From contig JAKOGI010000823.1 in assembly GCA_029747015.1 (NCBI GenBank), positions 25,001-89,000 of the forward strand: DNA of 64,000 nucleotides, given 5' to 3'. This stretch comes from Carnegiea gigantea. Its lineage: Eukaryota; Streptophyta; Magnoliopsida; Caryophyllales; Cactaceae. Positions 31,281 through 40,660 of this stretch are shown here, one piece after another (the stretch's first letter is position 1; the number at the start of each line of letters is the position of its first letter). A model generated the notes under the pieces. That model saw only the letters and a list, made by a program, of their open reading frames with translations, did no database searches and was not told the DNA's origin. Position numbers and translations under genes: made by a program.

Positions 31281-33459
31281 TCATTCCTTTTGTCTCTATA
31301 ATAATTTATATATAAAAAAAGAACTTCTGCTTCATCCTCTGTATCTTACCTTCATCCTTCAATTAAGGGGAAGATCGGCTTGCTGACCTTTCTGTTGTTT
31401 ATCAAAGTATCCACTAGTCATTAGAGTTCATAATTATATGTATCTTATTTCACGGACCAACTATATTCCATGCAATAGTTAGAACCCGATGTTGCCAATA
31501 TAATATTACCAATTTTGTGGTCGGATTGTTGAGTTAGTGATGTCGTATCCCACCAAGTTTAATTTTGTCCAACGTTTTAATTAAAATAAAATCAAGGACC
31601 TTCATATACTCAACAGTGTTGTTGGTTTTGAGATAATTTAGCGATGCTGCATATTGCGTTGTTGTTTGCATGTTTACTGTAATGCCTAATTATGTAGAAC
31701 AGTTTTCCCGCCCTTGTTTCTCATGGATTGTAGCCCTTATATACTGAAAGCAAGTGCAATGTAAAAAATATCCTTGTGTGCCTCATTTTCCCCATCACTT
31801 GGGAGTTGGGAGTGACTAATCACTTTCTGCTGCTCACCTGTTGAATAAGTAACCCCCCCCCCCCCCCCCCCCCCCCAAAAAAGTAAGTGTAGTTCTGGTG
31901 TAGAATCAGTTGTAGCAAATGATATCTACCATTGTTTGTGTCCAACTCCCGCATTGCAAATCATTTCTTAGGATTGTACGATAGACATATTCTCATAGAT
32001 TATCAAAGATCATGCAGGAAAATCATTTGAGTGGTTGTCAATCGTGCCACAGTTGACTTACAACGATTGGACCTCTTCAGGGATGGCTTTGACAACGAGA
32101 ACCTCATATCTGCAACACTGCTGTCCAAAGTTATTGCCAAAAGATTCCTCAACCTGGAAGTTACTCGAAAGGGAAATTGGTGACTATGAAGGAACGTACT
32201 ATAGCTGACTCGAATCTAGCTAAGAAATATAATGATTATTGTGTACATTGTTTTGATGTACAGAGAAAAACTCCTCTTTTTTTCATTTATACCTGACTCC
32301 ATTCCCAGATTTTACTATTATCAGATTTCAAGAATGCTAATTTAATGCTCTATCTTGTAGGATGAGTTGAAAGTGCTCCATGCATATTTCTCTTTACGCC
32401 CTTGCTTTTTGAGGTTGCATGGTTACAGTTTGGAAGTGATAAGAAACAGCTTGGCGTTGTTTATGATTTTGAACCTTTAGATACACTCTGGAGAACCTCA
32501 ACCCAAAGGTATTGTTCTGTCTGTCTGGATGGATGACCATTTTGTGTTCTCGATATGGACTTAATTTTTGAGAAACCATCTTCAGTGCTTACATTTAGTT
32601 TTCCATTTTATCTTATCTTAATGTCAATAACTTGTCCCCTGCACTTTAGTAATCTTTCAGAATGTATATTTATTTTCCGCAGCATTCTCTTCCCTTTCGT
32701 CTGCACATCGTGTTCTTTTGTAAGGTTCCTTTCAATGTAAGGCATTGGTGGACAAGCCTAAAAGCAAGATTCTTGGTGTTCCACAAGTTTATGTCATTTG
32801 AGATTGCTGAGTTGGTTATATGGTAAGGAGCTTGTTACAGTGTATATAAATTAGTTTTTCTCATTTTAATTATTCATTTATGAGAGCTTTTAGTTATTTT
32901 TGGTTGTGCCGCTCTTGTTACTTAGTTTTGCGAGTCTTTTCATGTTTGCCAGTTAGGAAAATAAAGTTGGCTTGCCTATGAAGGCTACGAGAATAGAAGC
33001 TAGTTGACACTATACCCTCTCTGCAATTTGCCGGTAAGGTGCTGTACAGTTAGCATTGATGCCTCCTGCCTTTCTGAGCAAATATCAGGGTGCTGCTTAT
33101 GTTTGGTAGAGCTATTATCGTTACTACATAACCACCAGTTGGCAATTTTTTCCTCATAAATGGTAGTGAAATATTGCAGAATACCTCTTTAATGTCCTAA
33201 ACTTCCTTTCTATATAGTAGTAGGCAGTCAACTGGTTTTTAAATCTAGGGTGCACTGAAACCAGCTTTTGTGTGAGTCTAAACTCTGGCATAAGGTTGCT
33301 ACATTGGGAATGCCCAACATCCCACCTTGGTGGCGCCATTGGGTAATGGATTTGGATTTGGATTGTCATCAAATGTCTCTTCATTTTGACAAATCTGTGT
33401 TGGCACTTTGCTTCAAGTTCAAGAAGCTCAAATATGAGGTAACATTCCTTCTCTTATTT
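31281..33459. other. Interval with C24A6 tract and unassigned fragments
   Basis: Mostly non-coding. About 24 C followed by 6 A lie at 31853-31882. Short protein-like stretches (about 32060-32170, and 33268-33450 reading MPNIPPWWRHWVMDLDLDC) could be further FBD-tail or kinase remnants, but I cannot assign them. Confidence 0.4.
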
Positions 33460-33860
33460 TGATAGCTTTAATTAGCTACATCGAATCAAAGTTGCTTTGG
33501 GAATTGCATATCTTGGAATATATGCATAAGAAAATCTACCAACAGTGCTGCAGGTGCCGCTCTTGTAATGCTCGATCAGGTCGGGCTTTGACATAACTCT
33601 TCTCCTCTTCTTAATTCATGTTGCAGGGTGTTATCAACTATTTTGGCTTCTGTAATTCTAGGATTACAACCCAGTTTGTGTCTCTGATTGAATATTTCCA
33701 AACAGAGAGATATGTCCAGGATGGCGTGATGCTTGCACTTAATGGACTCAACAATACCATGAGGATCTTGTGCATGATATGCTAATTCCATGTTACATGT
33801 TCATGTTTTTAAATATCGTTGTAGAAGTGGATTGTTGCTATTTTGGTTGTTTTCTTAAAC
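33460..33860 (+). pseudogene. Receptor-like kinase pseudogene fragment, copy 2
   Basis: This segment is collinear at nucleotide level with 4080-4550. It shares the tagctacatcgaatcaaagt block (copy 1: tggctacaaagaatcaaggt), TTGGAATATATGCATAAGAA, the end-of-exon ATGCTCGATCAGGT, AGGATTACAACCCAGTT after the intron, and GAAGTGGA.TNTTGCTATTTTG near the end. Small deletions remove several codons, including part of the catalytic loop. It is therefore a more decayed duplicate of copy 1. Its neighbours here are F-box pseudogenes and the kinase C-lobe at 27578. Confidence 0.6.
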
Positions 33861-34038
33861 TGGTTGAAAATCCCACCGAAACCTGCCAAGTGTGGGTTGA
33901 TAATGCTTGACCAGAATCCATTTAAATTAAACAGTAGACATAGATTTGACCCATTTACTTGTTTGAGATAAAATGGGTTAGGCTCAGGTCACTTGTTTAT
34001 CCATTTACCCTTTATGCTAATTTAGAGTTATAAAGCAT

Positions 34039-34046
34039 GAAGAATC
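34039..34046. repeat. 8-bp target duplication of the hAT element, left copy
   Basis: GAAGAATC, repeated exactly at 50857-50864. Eight bases is the hAT superfamily length. Confidence 0.75.
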
Positions 34047-34059
34047 TTAGTTTGAAAAG

Positions 34060-34235
34060 GCGCACGTGAGGGGCACCTAGGCGAGAGGCGCATGGCCAGT
34101 CACCTCACTCCTACCCAAGCACAGCGCATTCTTGAAGCCCCCAGGGGCGGGCGCGCCCAGGCGAGAGGCGCGAGGCGCTTCAGGGTGCCTCTGGTGAGAC
34201 GCAAGGCGGTCGAGGCGTGCGCCTAGAAGATCTTA
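34060..34235. repeat. hAT subterminal GC-rich repeats
   Basis: Multiple GGCGAGAGGCGC and GAGGCGC words, far more GC-rich than the surroundings. Short subterminal repeats of this kind are transposase-binding sites in hAT elements. Confidence 0.6.
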
Positions 34236-34942
34236 AGGTTTTCGCTGAACAAAAAAGATAAAATTTTTAAAAAATGATGCTTTTACCTTGTTCCTCCTTC
34301 TCCCTCACGAGTCACGACTTGAGCCTTACAGAGCTTCCTCCCCATTTGAAGCCCTAGACAGCCTCCAACTTGCTTTCTTTGTCCTGTTGCTTTAATGTGC
34401 CTCCATCATTGACTGTCTTGCTGCTTCAGGTCGATCGACTCTCTCTATCCATCTTCTACAAGGTATGCTTCCCTTCTCCTTTGCTTTTTCTTCTTCTTCT
34501 TCACTTCTTCTTCACTGCTTCTGCTCTTTGATCGACTCTATTCTTCGGCTGCCTATTTTCGTCTTCTTCTCTCATCTTCTTTAGCGGCCGCCTATTTCGT
34601 CTTGTGTCTGTTTTCTATAGTTTTTTTTTTCCTTCGACCGCTTGCTCTTCTCTTTCATCTCTAATGGAGGCTTTGTTTCTTCTTTGAGTCCCTATTGGTT
34701 TTTTTCCTTTTCATGTTTGTGACTTGTGAATGAGTGATTCATTCTTTGTATGACTGAGTATGTGACTGAGGATATGTGTTTTTCTTTTTGGGTTTTTTTC
34801 TTTTCCTGTGTGTTTTTATTTTAATTAAAAAAATGTAATTAGTATGTGATTGAGTATATGACTGAGATTCTCTTATTATTTAGGGGTTGATATTGATTGT
34901 TAATTTGTTATTGAATTAGTGTTATTTGAGACTTTGAGTTAA

Positions 34943-37497
34943 ATGGAGGATTCAAATCCAATTGGCAATGCTTCAGGTTCAGCTTCCTCTAAATCTTTGG
35001 ACCCGGGAAGGAAGTATGGGAAACAAGATCCAACAAATAGAAAAAAGGAATAATTTCTTTTGCAACTTTTGTAGAGTGAGAACCACTGTGGGGTGTTTTT
35101 CATCTCAAACACATCTAGTTGGTTGACACCAAAACACACTAGCTTGTCAAAAGGTCCCCGAACGTATTAGAAAAGAAATTCAAGATTAAGTGGACATAAA
35201 AAAGGCGAGCAAAGAGGCTTATGATATGTCTAAATGCTTGCCACAAAGTTATTTTGATGAAGAGGAGGATGATGATGAGTGTGTTGAGATGCCTATGGCT
35301 AAGGGTGAAAAATTCACAAGTGGTGGGTCAAAAGGTAGTAATAGCATTGCCTTCAAAGAGACCAAAGACGAAAGGTCCATTGGATATATTATTTACTCCT
35401 AATCATGCGGATGTTGTGAAGGCAAGAAAGGAAGGGAGGGATCAAGGAAGGCAAAAGACTTTAAATAAGTAGGAAAGAGCTAAGGAGCAAAGTTTGTAGA
35501 GATATTGCTGATTCTTCTATGATGGTGTCATTCCTTTTAATTACTTACACTTGATAGTTTTTATGTCAAGTGTGAGTCTATTAGTCAATTTGGACCGGGT
35601 TTAAAACCACCATCAATATATGAGGCAAGGGTTACTTTCCTCAAGAAAGAAGTGGAGGATACCGAGAAAGCAATGATAGAGAATAAGAAAGAATGGGCTC
35701 AAAAGGATTGTTCAATCTTATCCAATGGATGGCGTGATTCTACCGTTTAAAAGACAGTGAACTTTCTTGTGAACTCTCCTAAGGGTTCCGCCTTTATTAG
35801 ATTGATGGATGTTTCCGATGTTGTGAAGGATGCAAATCTTCTATTCAAAATTGTTGATGATTTGATGGAGGAAGTTGGAGAGGAGAATGTGGTGGAAGTG
35901 CTGACAGATAATGCATCTAATTATGTGAAGGCGGGTAAGAATCCTTTTCATTTTGAATGACTTGAATTACTCTTTGTTACATTTTAGTTTCTAACTTAAT
36001 TCTTGTTAAAATAAATTTATGTTGGGAAATTACTAATGGCTAAGAGGCCACATCGATATTAGACTCCATGTGACGCACATTGTCTGGATCTCAACTTAGA
36101 AGATATTAGAAATCAAGTTCTAAAGGTCAAGATTGCATTAAAGAAGAGAATGTTCATCAATGCTTACATCGATAACTCCGTTCCTCTTCTTAACATGATG
36201 AGGCAGTTTACGAGTCAAACTATTACAAGATTTGCCACTTCATCACTCTTTTCTTCTTTTCGCAAGCGAAGAAACACCTTCAGAAAGATGCTAACTTCAC
36301 AAGAATGGAATGAAAAGAAATGGTCCAAGGAAGCAAAAGGGAAGCATATGGAATCCTACCCTCTATAAGAGAGCTATTGGAAGAATGTTCTTTATTTTCT
36401 TAAGTTGAGAAGTCCTCTTATGAGGTTTCTTCGAATTGTTGATGGAGAAAAGAAGCCTCCAATGGGTTACATTTATGAGACCATCAATAGAGCTAAGGAA
36501 GCCCTTGCTAAAAGCTTTGGACATAAAGAAGACAATTATGAAATGACATTTAAGTTTATTGATGGAAGATAGGAATGCCAACTTCACAAACCTTTGCATG
36601 CGGCCGGGCATTTCTTAGATGGAAAATTTATTATTCAAACCAAGCATTGAACATTGCAGGGAAGTTGTCCAGAGTTTATATGATTGCATAGCAAGGTTAG
36701 TTCTAGATTTGGCAATTTAAGATAAGATTCTCCAAGAATTGAACTTGTACAAAAATGCTCAAGCCCTTTTTGGGATGAACCTGGCTAAAAGAACAAGGAA
36801 TGCACTAGCTCCTGGTAAGAATATTAGATAGGCTTGTTTATATTTTTCTCTTTTGTTTTCCTTAAAAAAATGCTATCATAGAAGATAATTTTTCTATTTT
36901 ATTTTCTACTAGCTGATTGATGGGGTAATTATGAAGCTAAAGCACCTAATTTGAAGAAGTTTGCCATTCATGTTCTTAGCCTCACTTGTAGTGCAGCCGG
37001 GTGTTAAAGGAACTTGGGTGTGGTTCAACACGTAAGTTAGAGCAATCGAATGTTAATTCTTTTGGTAATTTGTTGTTTACACTTATTAATAATGAAGTCT
37101 AATGAAACCTATTTCCTTGTTACAAGCTTCACAAAAAAAAGAGAAATCGATTAGCGCAGTCTCGGTTGAATGACTTGGTTTTTGTCAAAGCTAATCATGC
37201 TTTGAGGCGTAGACGTGAAGAGAGTACCTCAATGGATTCCATCATCTTAAAGAACATCGATGAAAGTAATGCGTGGTTGCTTGGAAGGATGGATGGTGAT
37301 TCAGATGATGATACTCTTGTATTGGAGGATGATAATTTGACATGGGCTGCTGTTGTCAGAGCCTCTGGGGCAGATGAGCCTAGTTATTACACTAGGCATA
37401 GAGCATCTCAAGGAAGCATCGCTAAGCAAGGCTCTGCTTCTAATAAGGATAAAAGAAAGACGCCTGCCTCATCTTCTAGGCCTCGAGGACGATTTTA
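34943..37497 (+). pseudogene. hAT transposase (BED finger, DUF659, dimerisation domain)
   Basis: From the ATG at 34943 the segments follow the plant hAT order. A BED-type zinc finger (35050-35180) is readable as NNFFCNFCRVRTTVGCF followed, after a stop, by ACQKVPERIRKEIQD. DUF659 (35590-35960) reads DCSILSNGWRDST, TVNFLVNSPKGSAFIRLMDV and EVLTDNASNYVKAGK, the last being a catalytic-core Asp-containing block. After an intron-like gap follow TPCDAHCLDLNLEDI, NMMRQFTSQTITRFATS (36060-36240) and a partly open middle. The C-terminal dimerisation region (36910-37497) has KKFAIHVLSL and RNRLAQSRLNDLVFVKANHA in different frames, then an acidic tail. Multiple stops and shifts inactivate it. The family cuts and pastes DNA with 8-bp duplications, in agreement with the flanks. 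Confidence 0.85.
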
Positions 37498-37628
37498 ATT
37501 AGTTGATGAATATGAAGATGAGAATGAGAAAGAAGAGGACATAGGATATTGTCATGCTAAATTAACCTAATGTAGACTATTTGCGATACTTTTAGTACTT
37601 ATATTGTTGTCCAATTGTTTCTTTGATG

Positions 37629-37633
37629 CCACT
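37629..37633. repeat. Probable target duplication of the Tat element, left copy
   Basis: CCACT, compared with CCAGT at 50792-50796; one mismatch, consistent with an older insertion. Confidence 0.6.
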
Positions 37634-38064
37634 TGTCTTAAGACTTTCTGGTGTTGCTAAAGATGAAGTGGGATGGAAACGAGCTTACGTGATGGCACAT
37701 GCGAAATAGTCGATGGTCACTTCCTCGTGCCTTACACCTGCAAAAAGGATACCCTGGGTTGTTGTCTAGGGAACGCCTCTCTGACGGTCAAGTCAGTGGA
37801 GGTCCAAGTCAAAGACAAAGCAGTAAAGAGAGAGACTTTGTGAGAAATAAGAGAATGTGCCAGAAAGCGAACTCTTTTTCCGAGGTAGGTAGGTGGGTAT
37901 TTATAACTCTTGTAGTGAAGGGTAAGATAGTAATTTCCCGCTGGAGGTTCTCCAATGGGCCGCTGAACTATTGCTCCGTTTCGGCTTCTGGCTGAGGTCC
38001 CCAGCGAGGCTAGGCCCAGAATGACATATGTGGGTCCCACTAGGGGAATCATATTTCTCGGACA
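37634..38064 (-). repeat. 3' LTR of the Tat element
   Basis: 431 bp, starting TGTCTTAAGACTTTCTGG, collinear with 50329-50791 to the end ATTTCTCGGACA. Confidence 0.85.
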
Positions 38065-38078
38065 TTTAACCCCTCATA
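38065..38078 (-). promoter_or_regulatory. Polypurine tract of the Tat element
   Basis: Minus strand TATGAGGGGTTAAA just upstream of the 3' LTR. Confidence 0.65.
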
Positions 38079-38281
38079 TTTTGCCTGCACATTGAGCCAG
38101 ACGGGTAGTTAGGCGAAATGTGGAGTAAGTCCATACTTTGTGAAGCTATCCACGGGCTTCAAGGAATGGCCTACTGTTTGAGTGTCTTATCTCAGGGTGA
38201 CACCTGGCTCTGGTTCCCAAGGTTTTTCAGAACTCCTCGGTTCCCGAGGTGATACAGTGGCTTGAGGAGTTCCGCACCTGC

Positions 38282-38290
38282 ATATATAAA
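38282..38290 (+). promoter_or_regulatory. TATA-like box of antisense unit 1
   Basis: catatataaaatg, about 75 bp upstream of the ATG of antisense unit 1. It is placed like those of units 2 and 3. Inferred from sequence only. Confidence 0.4.
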
Positions 38291-38361
38291 ATGTAGCTAC
38301 TCTAAGCCTTGTAGTCCATTTTTAGTGTGCCAGTCTTCTTCTTGTGAGGGATCTGTTCATC

Positions 38362-38820
38362 ATGGTGTTTCCCGATTTTTTTAGCATTGAGTAGGCGGCC
38401 AATTACATCAGGGAAACTTTTAAGTGGCACTTGAGGGGGGCCGCGCACCCTTCCCGGCCGTTTCCCGAGAGTTACCACGGGCTTTGCCCCTACTTCGACA
38501 ATGTTGTGGCAGAGGAAGCTGCTCGAGACTTTCGCATTCCTGAGATAACCCTGAACATCTTTTATGCTGTGGTGGTACATGAGGCCTAGGAGCTAGGCAT
38601 CATGAGTGAGGAGTTGGCTGAGCATTTGAAGTCGCCCCTGGAGGGGCTGTGATGATACATGTGTGAAACTTGAATACAGCTCATAAAGCACGTCCTTTAG
38701 TTGGCGCAATACCGCAAGTAGGCCAATTTAGGAGCAAGGCCTGGACCGGTGAGCGGTCAGGGGGAGAATTTGGAGTTGAGTGATGCTCGCCCTCTATCTA
38801 GTACGAAGAGTAGACATAAC
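38362..38820 (+). pseudogene. Antisense additional ORF of the Tat element, unit 1
   Basis: This runs opposite to gag-pol. From the ATG at 38362 it reads MVFPDFF, then after a stop ETFKWHLRGAAHPSRPFPES, EEAARDFRIPEITLNIFYAV and GIMSEELAEHLKSPLEGL, with stops following. It is collinear with unit 2 at 39288-39812, which is open, so the two are tandem duplicates. The final recognisable part is ENLELSDARPLSS near 38780, equivalent to EEDLELSDASLL of unit 2. Antisense ORFs between integrase and the 3' LTR are known in Tat elements, but their function is not known. This copy is inactivated by at least four stops. Confidence 0.7.
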
Positions 38821-39177
38821 TTTCACTTGTAGTCTTTTTTTTGTACTCAATTTTCAATGATAAGACGTTGATGTTTCTTTATGGCTTTACTTCTTAGATA
38901 TGCGTCTCTTCTTGATTTGGCCTGCGGGTCGTGCTGTGCGGAAATGGTTCTTACCGACTGACCTGTGATCTTAGATGCATGATGCTCGGCCCATCGGAGG
39001 TTGAGTCCTAACGAGTGGCCCATGGGCCTTGCTATTGGACCGACACCATCTTGTGTGGGCCAATGGGGCTCAAAGGAGATCACTAGGGTTCTTGTGCCAC
39101 GCGGCAGGTGCTAGGTGGCGTTTTGGTTTTGTAACAGCCTTGGGGGGTGTATCATCTTTTCCTCTCCCTTCCTTCCT

Positions 39178-39186
39178 CTATAAAGA
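39178..39186 (+). promoter_or_regulatory. TATA-like box of antisense unit 2
   Basis: ctctataaagat follows a pyrimidine-rich stretch (39150-39177), the usual Y-patch plus TATA layout of plant core promoters. A leader with agagagagaaataggttttc leads to the ATG at 39288. The leader resembles that of unit 3. Confidence 0.5.
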
Positions 39187-39287
39187 TAGGGTTAGATTTG
39201 TTGTGAGAGGAAACTTGATCATGCTCCCACATCCTCTTAGAGAGAGAAATAGGTTTTCTAGAGATAGAAGCTCTGCTCCTTTTTATC

Positions 39288-39812
39288 ATGGTGTTTTTAC
39301 CTTTACGTAGCACCGAGGAGATGGATGACCATGTCAGGAAGACCTTTGAGTGGCACTTGAGGGGAGCCTCCCGCCTTCCTCGGCTGCTTCCCGGGAATCA
39401 CCACGAGATGTCTCCTGGCTTCGTCCTCTCGGACGTGGAAGAGGCCGCCCATGACTTTGATATTCCTGAAATGATCCATGCCACCTTCTATGCCATGGTT
39501 GTCAATGATGCTCTGGAGTTAGGTGTTATGAGCAGAGATATGGCCGGGGCCTTGAAGTCAGCCCTCAAAGGTCTGCGATGGCTTAATTTTGAATATTGGC
39601 TAAGGATCAACAAGCATGCCCTTATAGGGGCGCAATACCGTAGACACGTTAGCTTCGAAGCGGAGGTGGGACCAGCGAGCAGTCGAGAGGAGGACTTGGA
39701 GTTGAGTGATGCCTCCCTTCTAGTGATGATGAATAGTCGTAGGCTTTTAGCATTAGTTTACTCTTTTATTTCGCCCTTTCTCTTTGTAAGGTGCTCTTGT
39801 AATTTCTTATGA
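39288..39812 (+). CDS. Antisense additional ORF of the Tat element, unit 2 (open, 174 aa)
   Basis: An uninterrupted 174-residue frame runs antisense to pol: MVFLPLRSTEEMDDHVRKTF, then EWHLRGASRLPRLLPGNHHE, SDVEEAAHDFDIPEMIHATF, ALELGVMSRDMAGALKSALK, then GLRWLNFEYWLRINKHALIG and SREEDLELSDASLLVMMN. It is predicted soluble apart from a hydrophobic C-terminal tail (LALVYSFISPFLFVRCSC) that may lie beyond the natural end. No catalytic motif is evident. Unit 1 upstream is its decayed duplicate. I chose the ATG at 39288 because both units start MVF at the same point and a TATA-like box lies 100 bp upstream. It is the best-preserved reading frame of the element, whose gag-pol is broken. The function is unknown. 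Confidence 0.6.
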   Translation: MVFLPLRSTEEMDDHVRKTFEWHLRGASRLPRLLPGNHHEMSPGFVLSDVEEAAHDFDIPEMIHATFYAMVVNDALELGVMSRDMAGALKSALKGLRWLNFEYWLRINKHALIGAQYRRHVSFEAEVGPASSREEDLELSDASLLVMMNSRRLLALVYSFISPFLFVRCSCNFL

Positions 39813-39905
39813 TGGTAATGAAAAGTCATCCCGCCTTATGGGGATTTGATTTCTTCTTTAATGTTCTTGCCTTCTTCTTCGCGTAATATTCCCACATAGA
39901 TGTAG

Positions 39906-40372
39906 CAAATGACCCATAGGTCGTATTGTATGACCGTCAGCCCCTAATGGAGGGATAGAGGTATAGCGGCTGACCCCTGGGCCGTTTTTGAGGACCTTTA
40001 GTCCCTTCTAAGGGCTAAAGGCATGGCAACTGGCCTTGGGCCAGAGTTAAGGGTTCTCAGTCCCCACATAGCGACCGGCCCTCAGCTGTGCAGTTAGACT
40101 GCTAGACTCCCCTGGGGGCTAAAGGTATAGCGGTCGGCCCACAGGCCACGCTTGAGGAACTGTAGCCTTTACTGGGGCTATGGGTATAACGACCGGCCCT
40201 GATGTCATACTTAAGGACTCTTAGCCCCCATTGGGGCTAAAGGTGTAGCGGCTGGGCCTGAGGCCGTGCCTGAGGACCCTTTAGCCTCCATTGGGGTGAA
40301 AAGTATAGCGACCGACCCTAAGGCCGTGCTTTTGAACCCTTGGCCTCTTCTAAGCCATAGGCGTAATGGGTA
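39906..40372. repeat. Tandem array A of ~60-bp units with central palindrome
   Basis: About eight diverged head-to-tail units of about 60 bp, ending TATAGCGACCG or a close variant. The best units are centred on TTAGCCCCCATTGGGGCTAA (40218-40237), which can fold into a GC-rich hairpin. The array lies between antisense unit 2 and antisense unit 3. A second array of the same repeat is at 43700-43993. Confidence 0.88.
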
Positions 40373-40510
40373 GTTCCTTAGCCAAGCGATTGAACCCTTG
40401 GTCTTCAAGTGTTTTCGTGTGCTTGGATGCCACTTGTTGGGAGGTGAGTAGTGCTCTGTCTCTTCGAGTGTCTCGGGAGGTGCACTTTCCCCTCTTCTTC
40501 CCCTTCTTCG

Positions 40511-40519
40511 CCTATATAA
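40511..40519 (+). promoter_or_regulatory. TATA-like box of antisense unit 3
   Basis: ctatataagcg after a pyrimidine-rich run (40488-40510). The following leader (40575-40600, agttttagagagagaagctc) closely resembles the unit 2 leader. Confidence 0.5.
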
Positions 40520-40660
40520 GCGAAGTTGGGTTCCTTAGGGGAGATAATTTCAACTCGCTCTCAAAACCCTTTTAGAGAGAGAAGTAAGTTTTAGAGAGAG
40601 AAGCTCTGTCCCTCCCCTCATTTTCCTTCAAACTCACTGTAGCATCTTCAATCTTTTCCT

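Noticed and set aside
39906..40372. Regular ~60-bp repeats that could suggest a CRISPR-like array
   Set aside because: Units are head-to-tail and diverge along their whole length, with no constant repeat and unique spacer alternation; the context is a plant retrotransposon.
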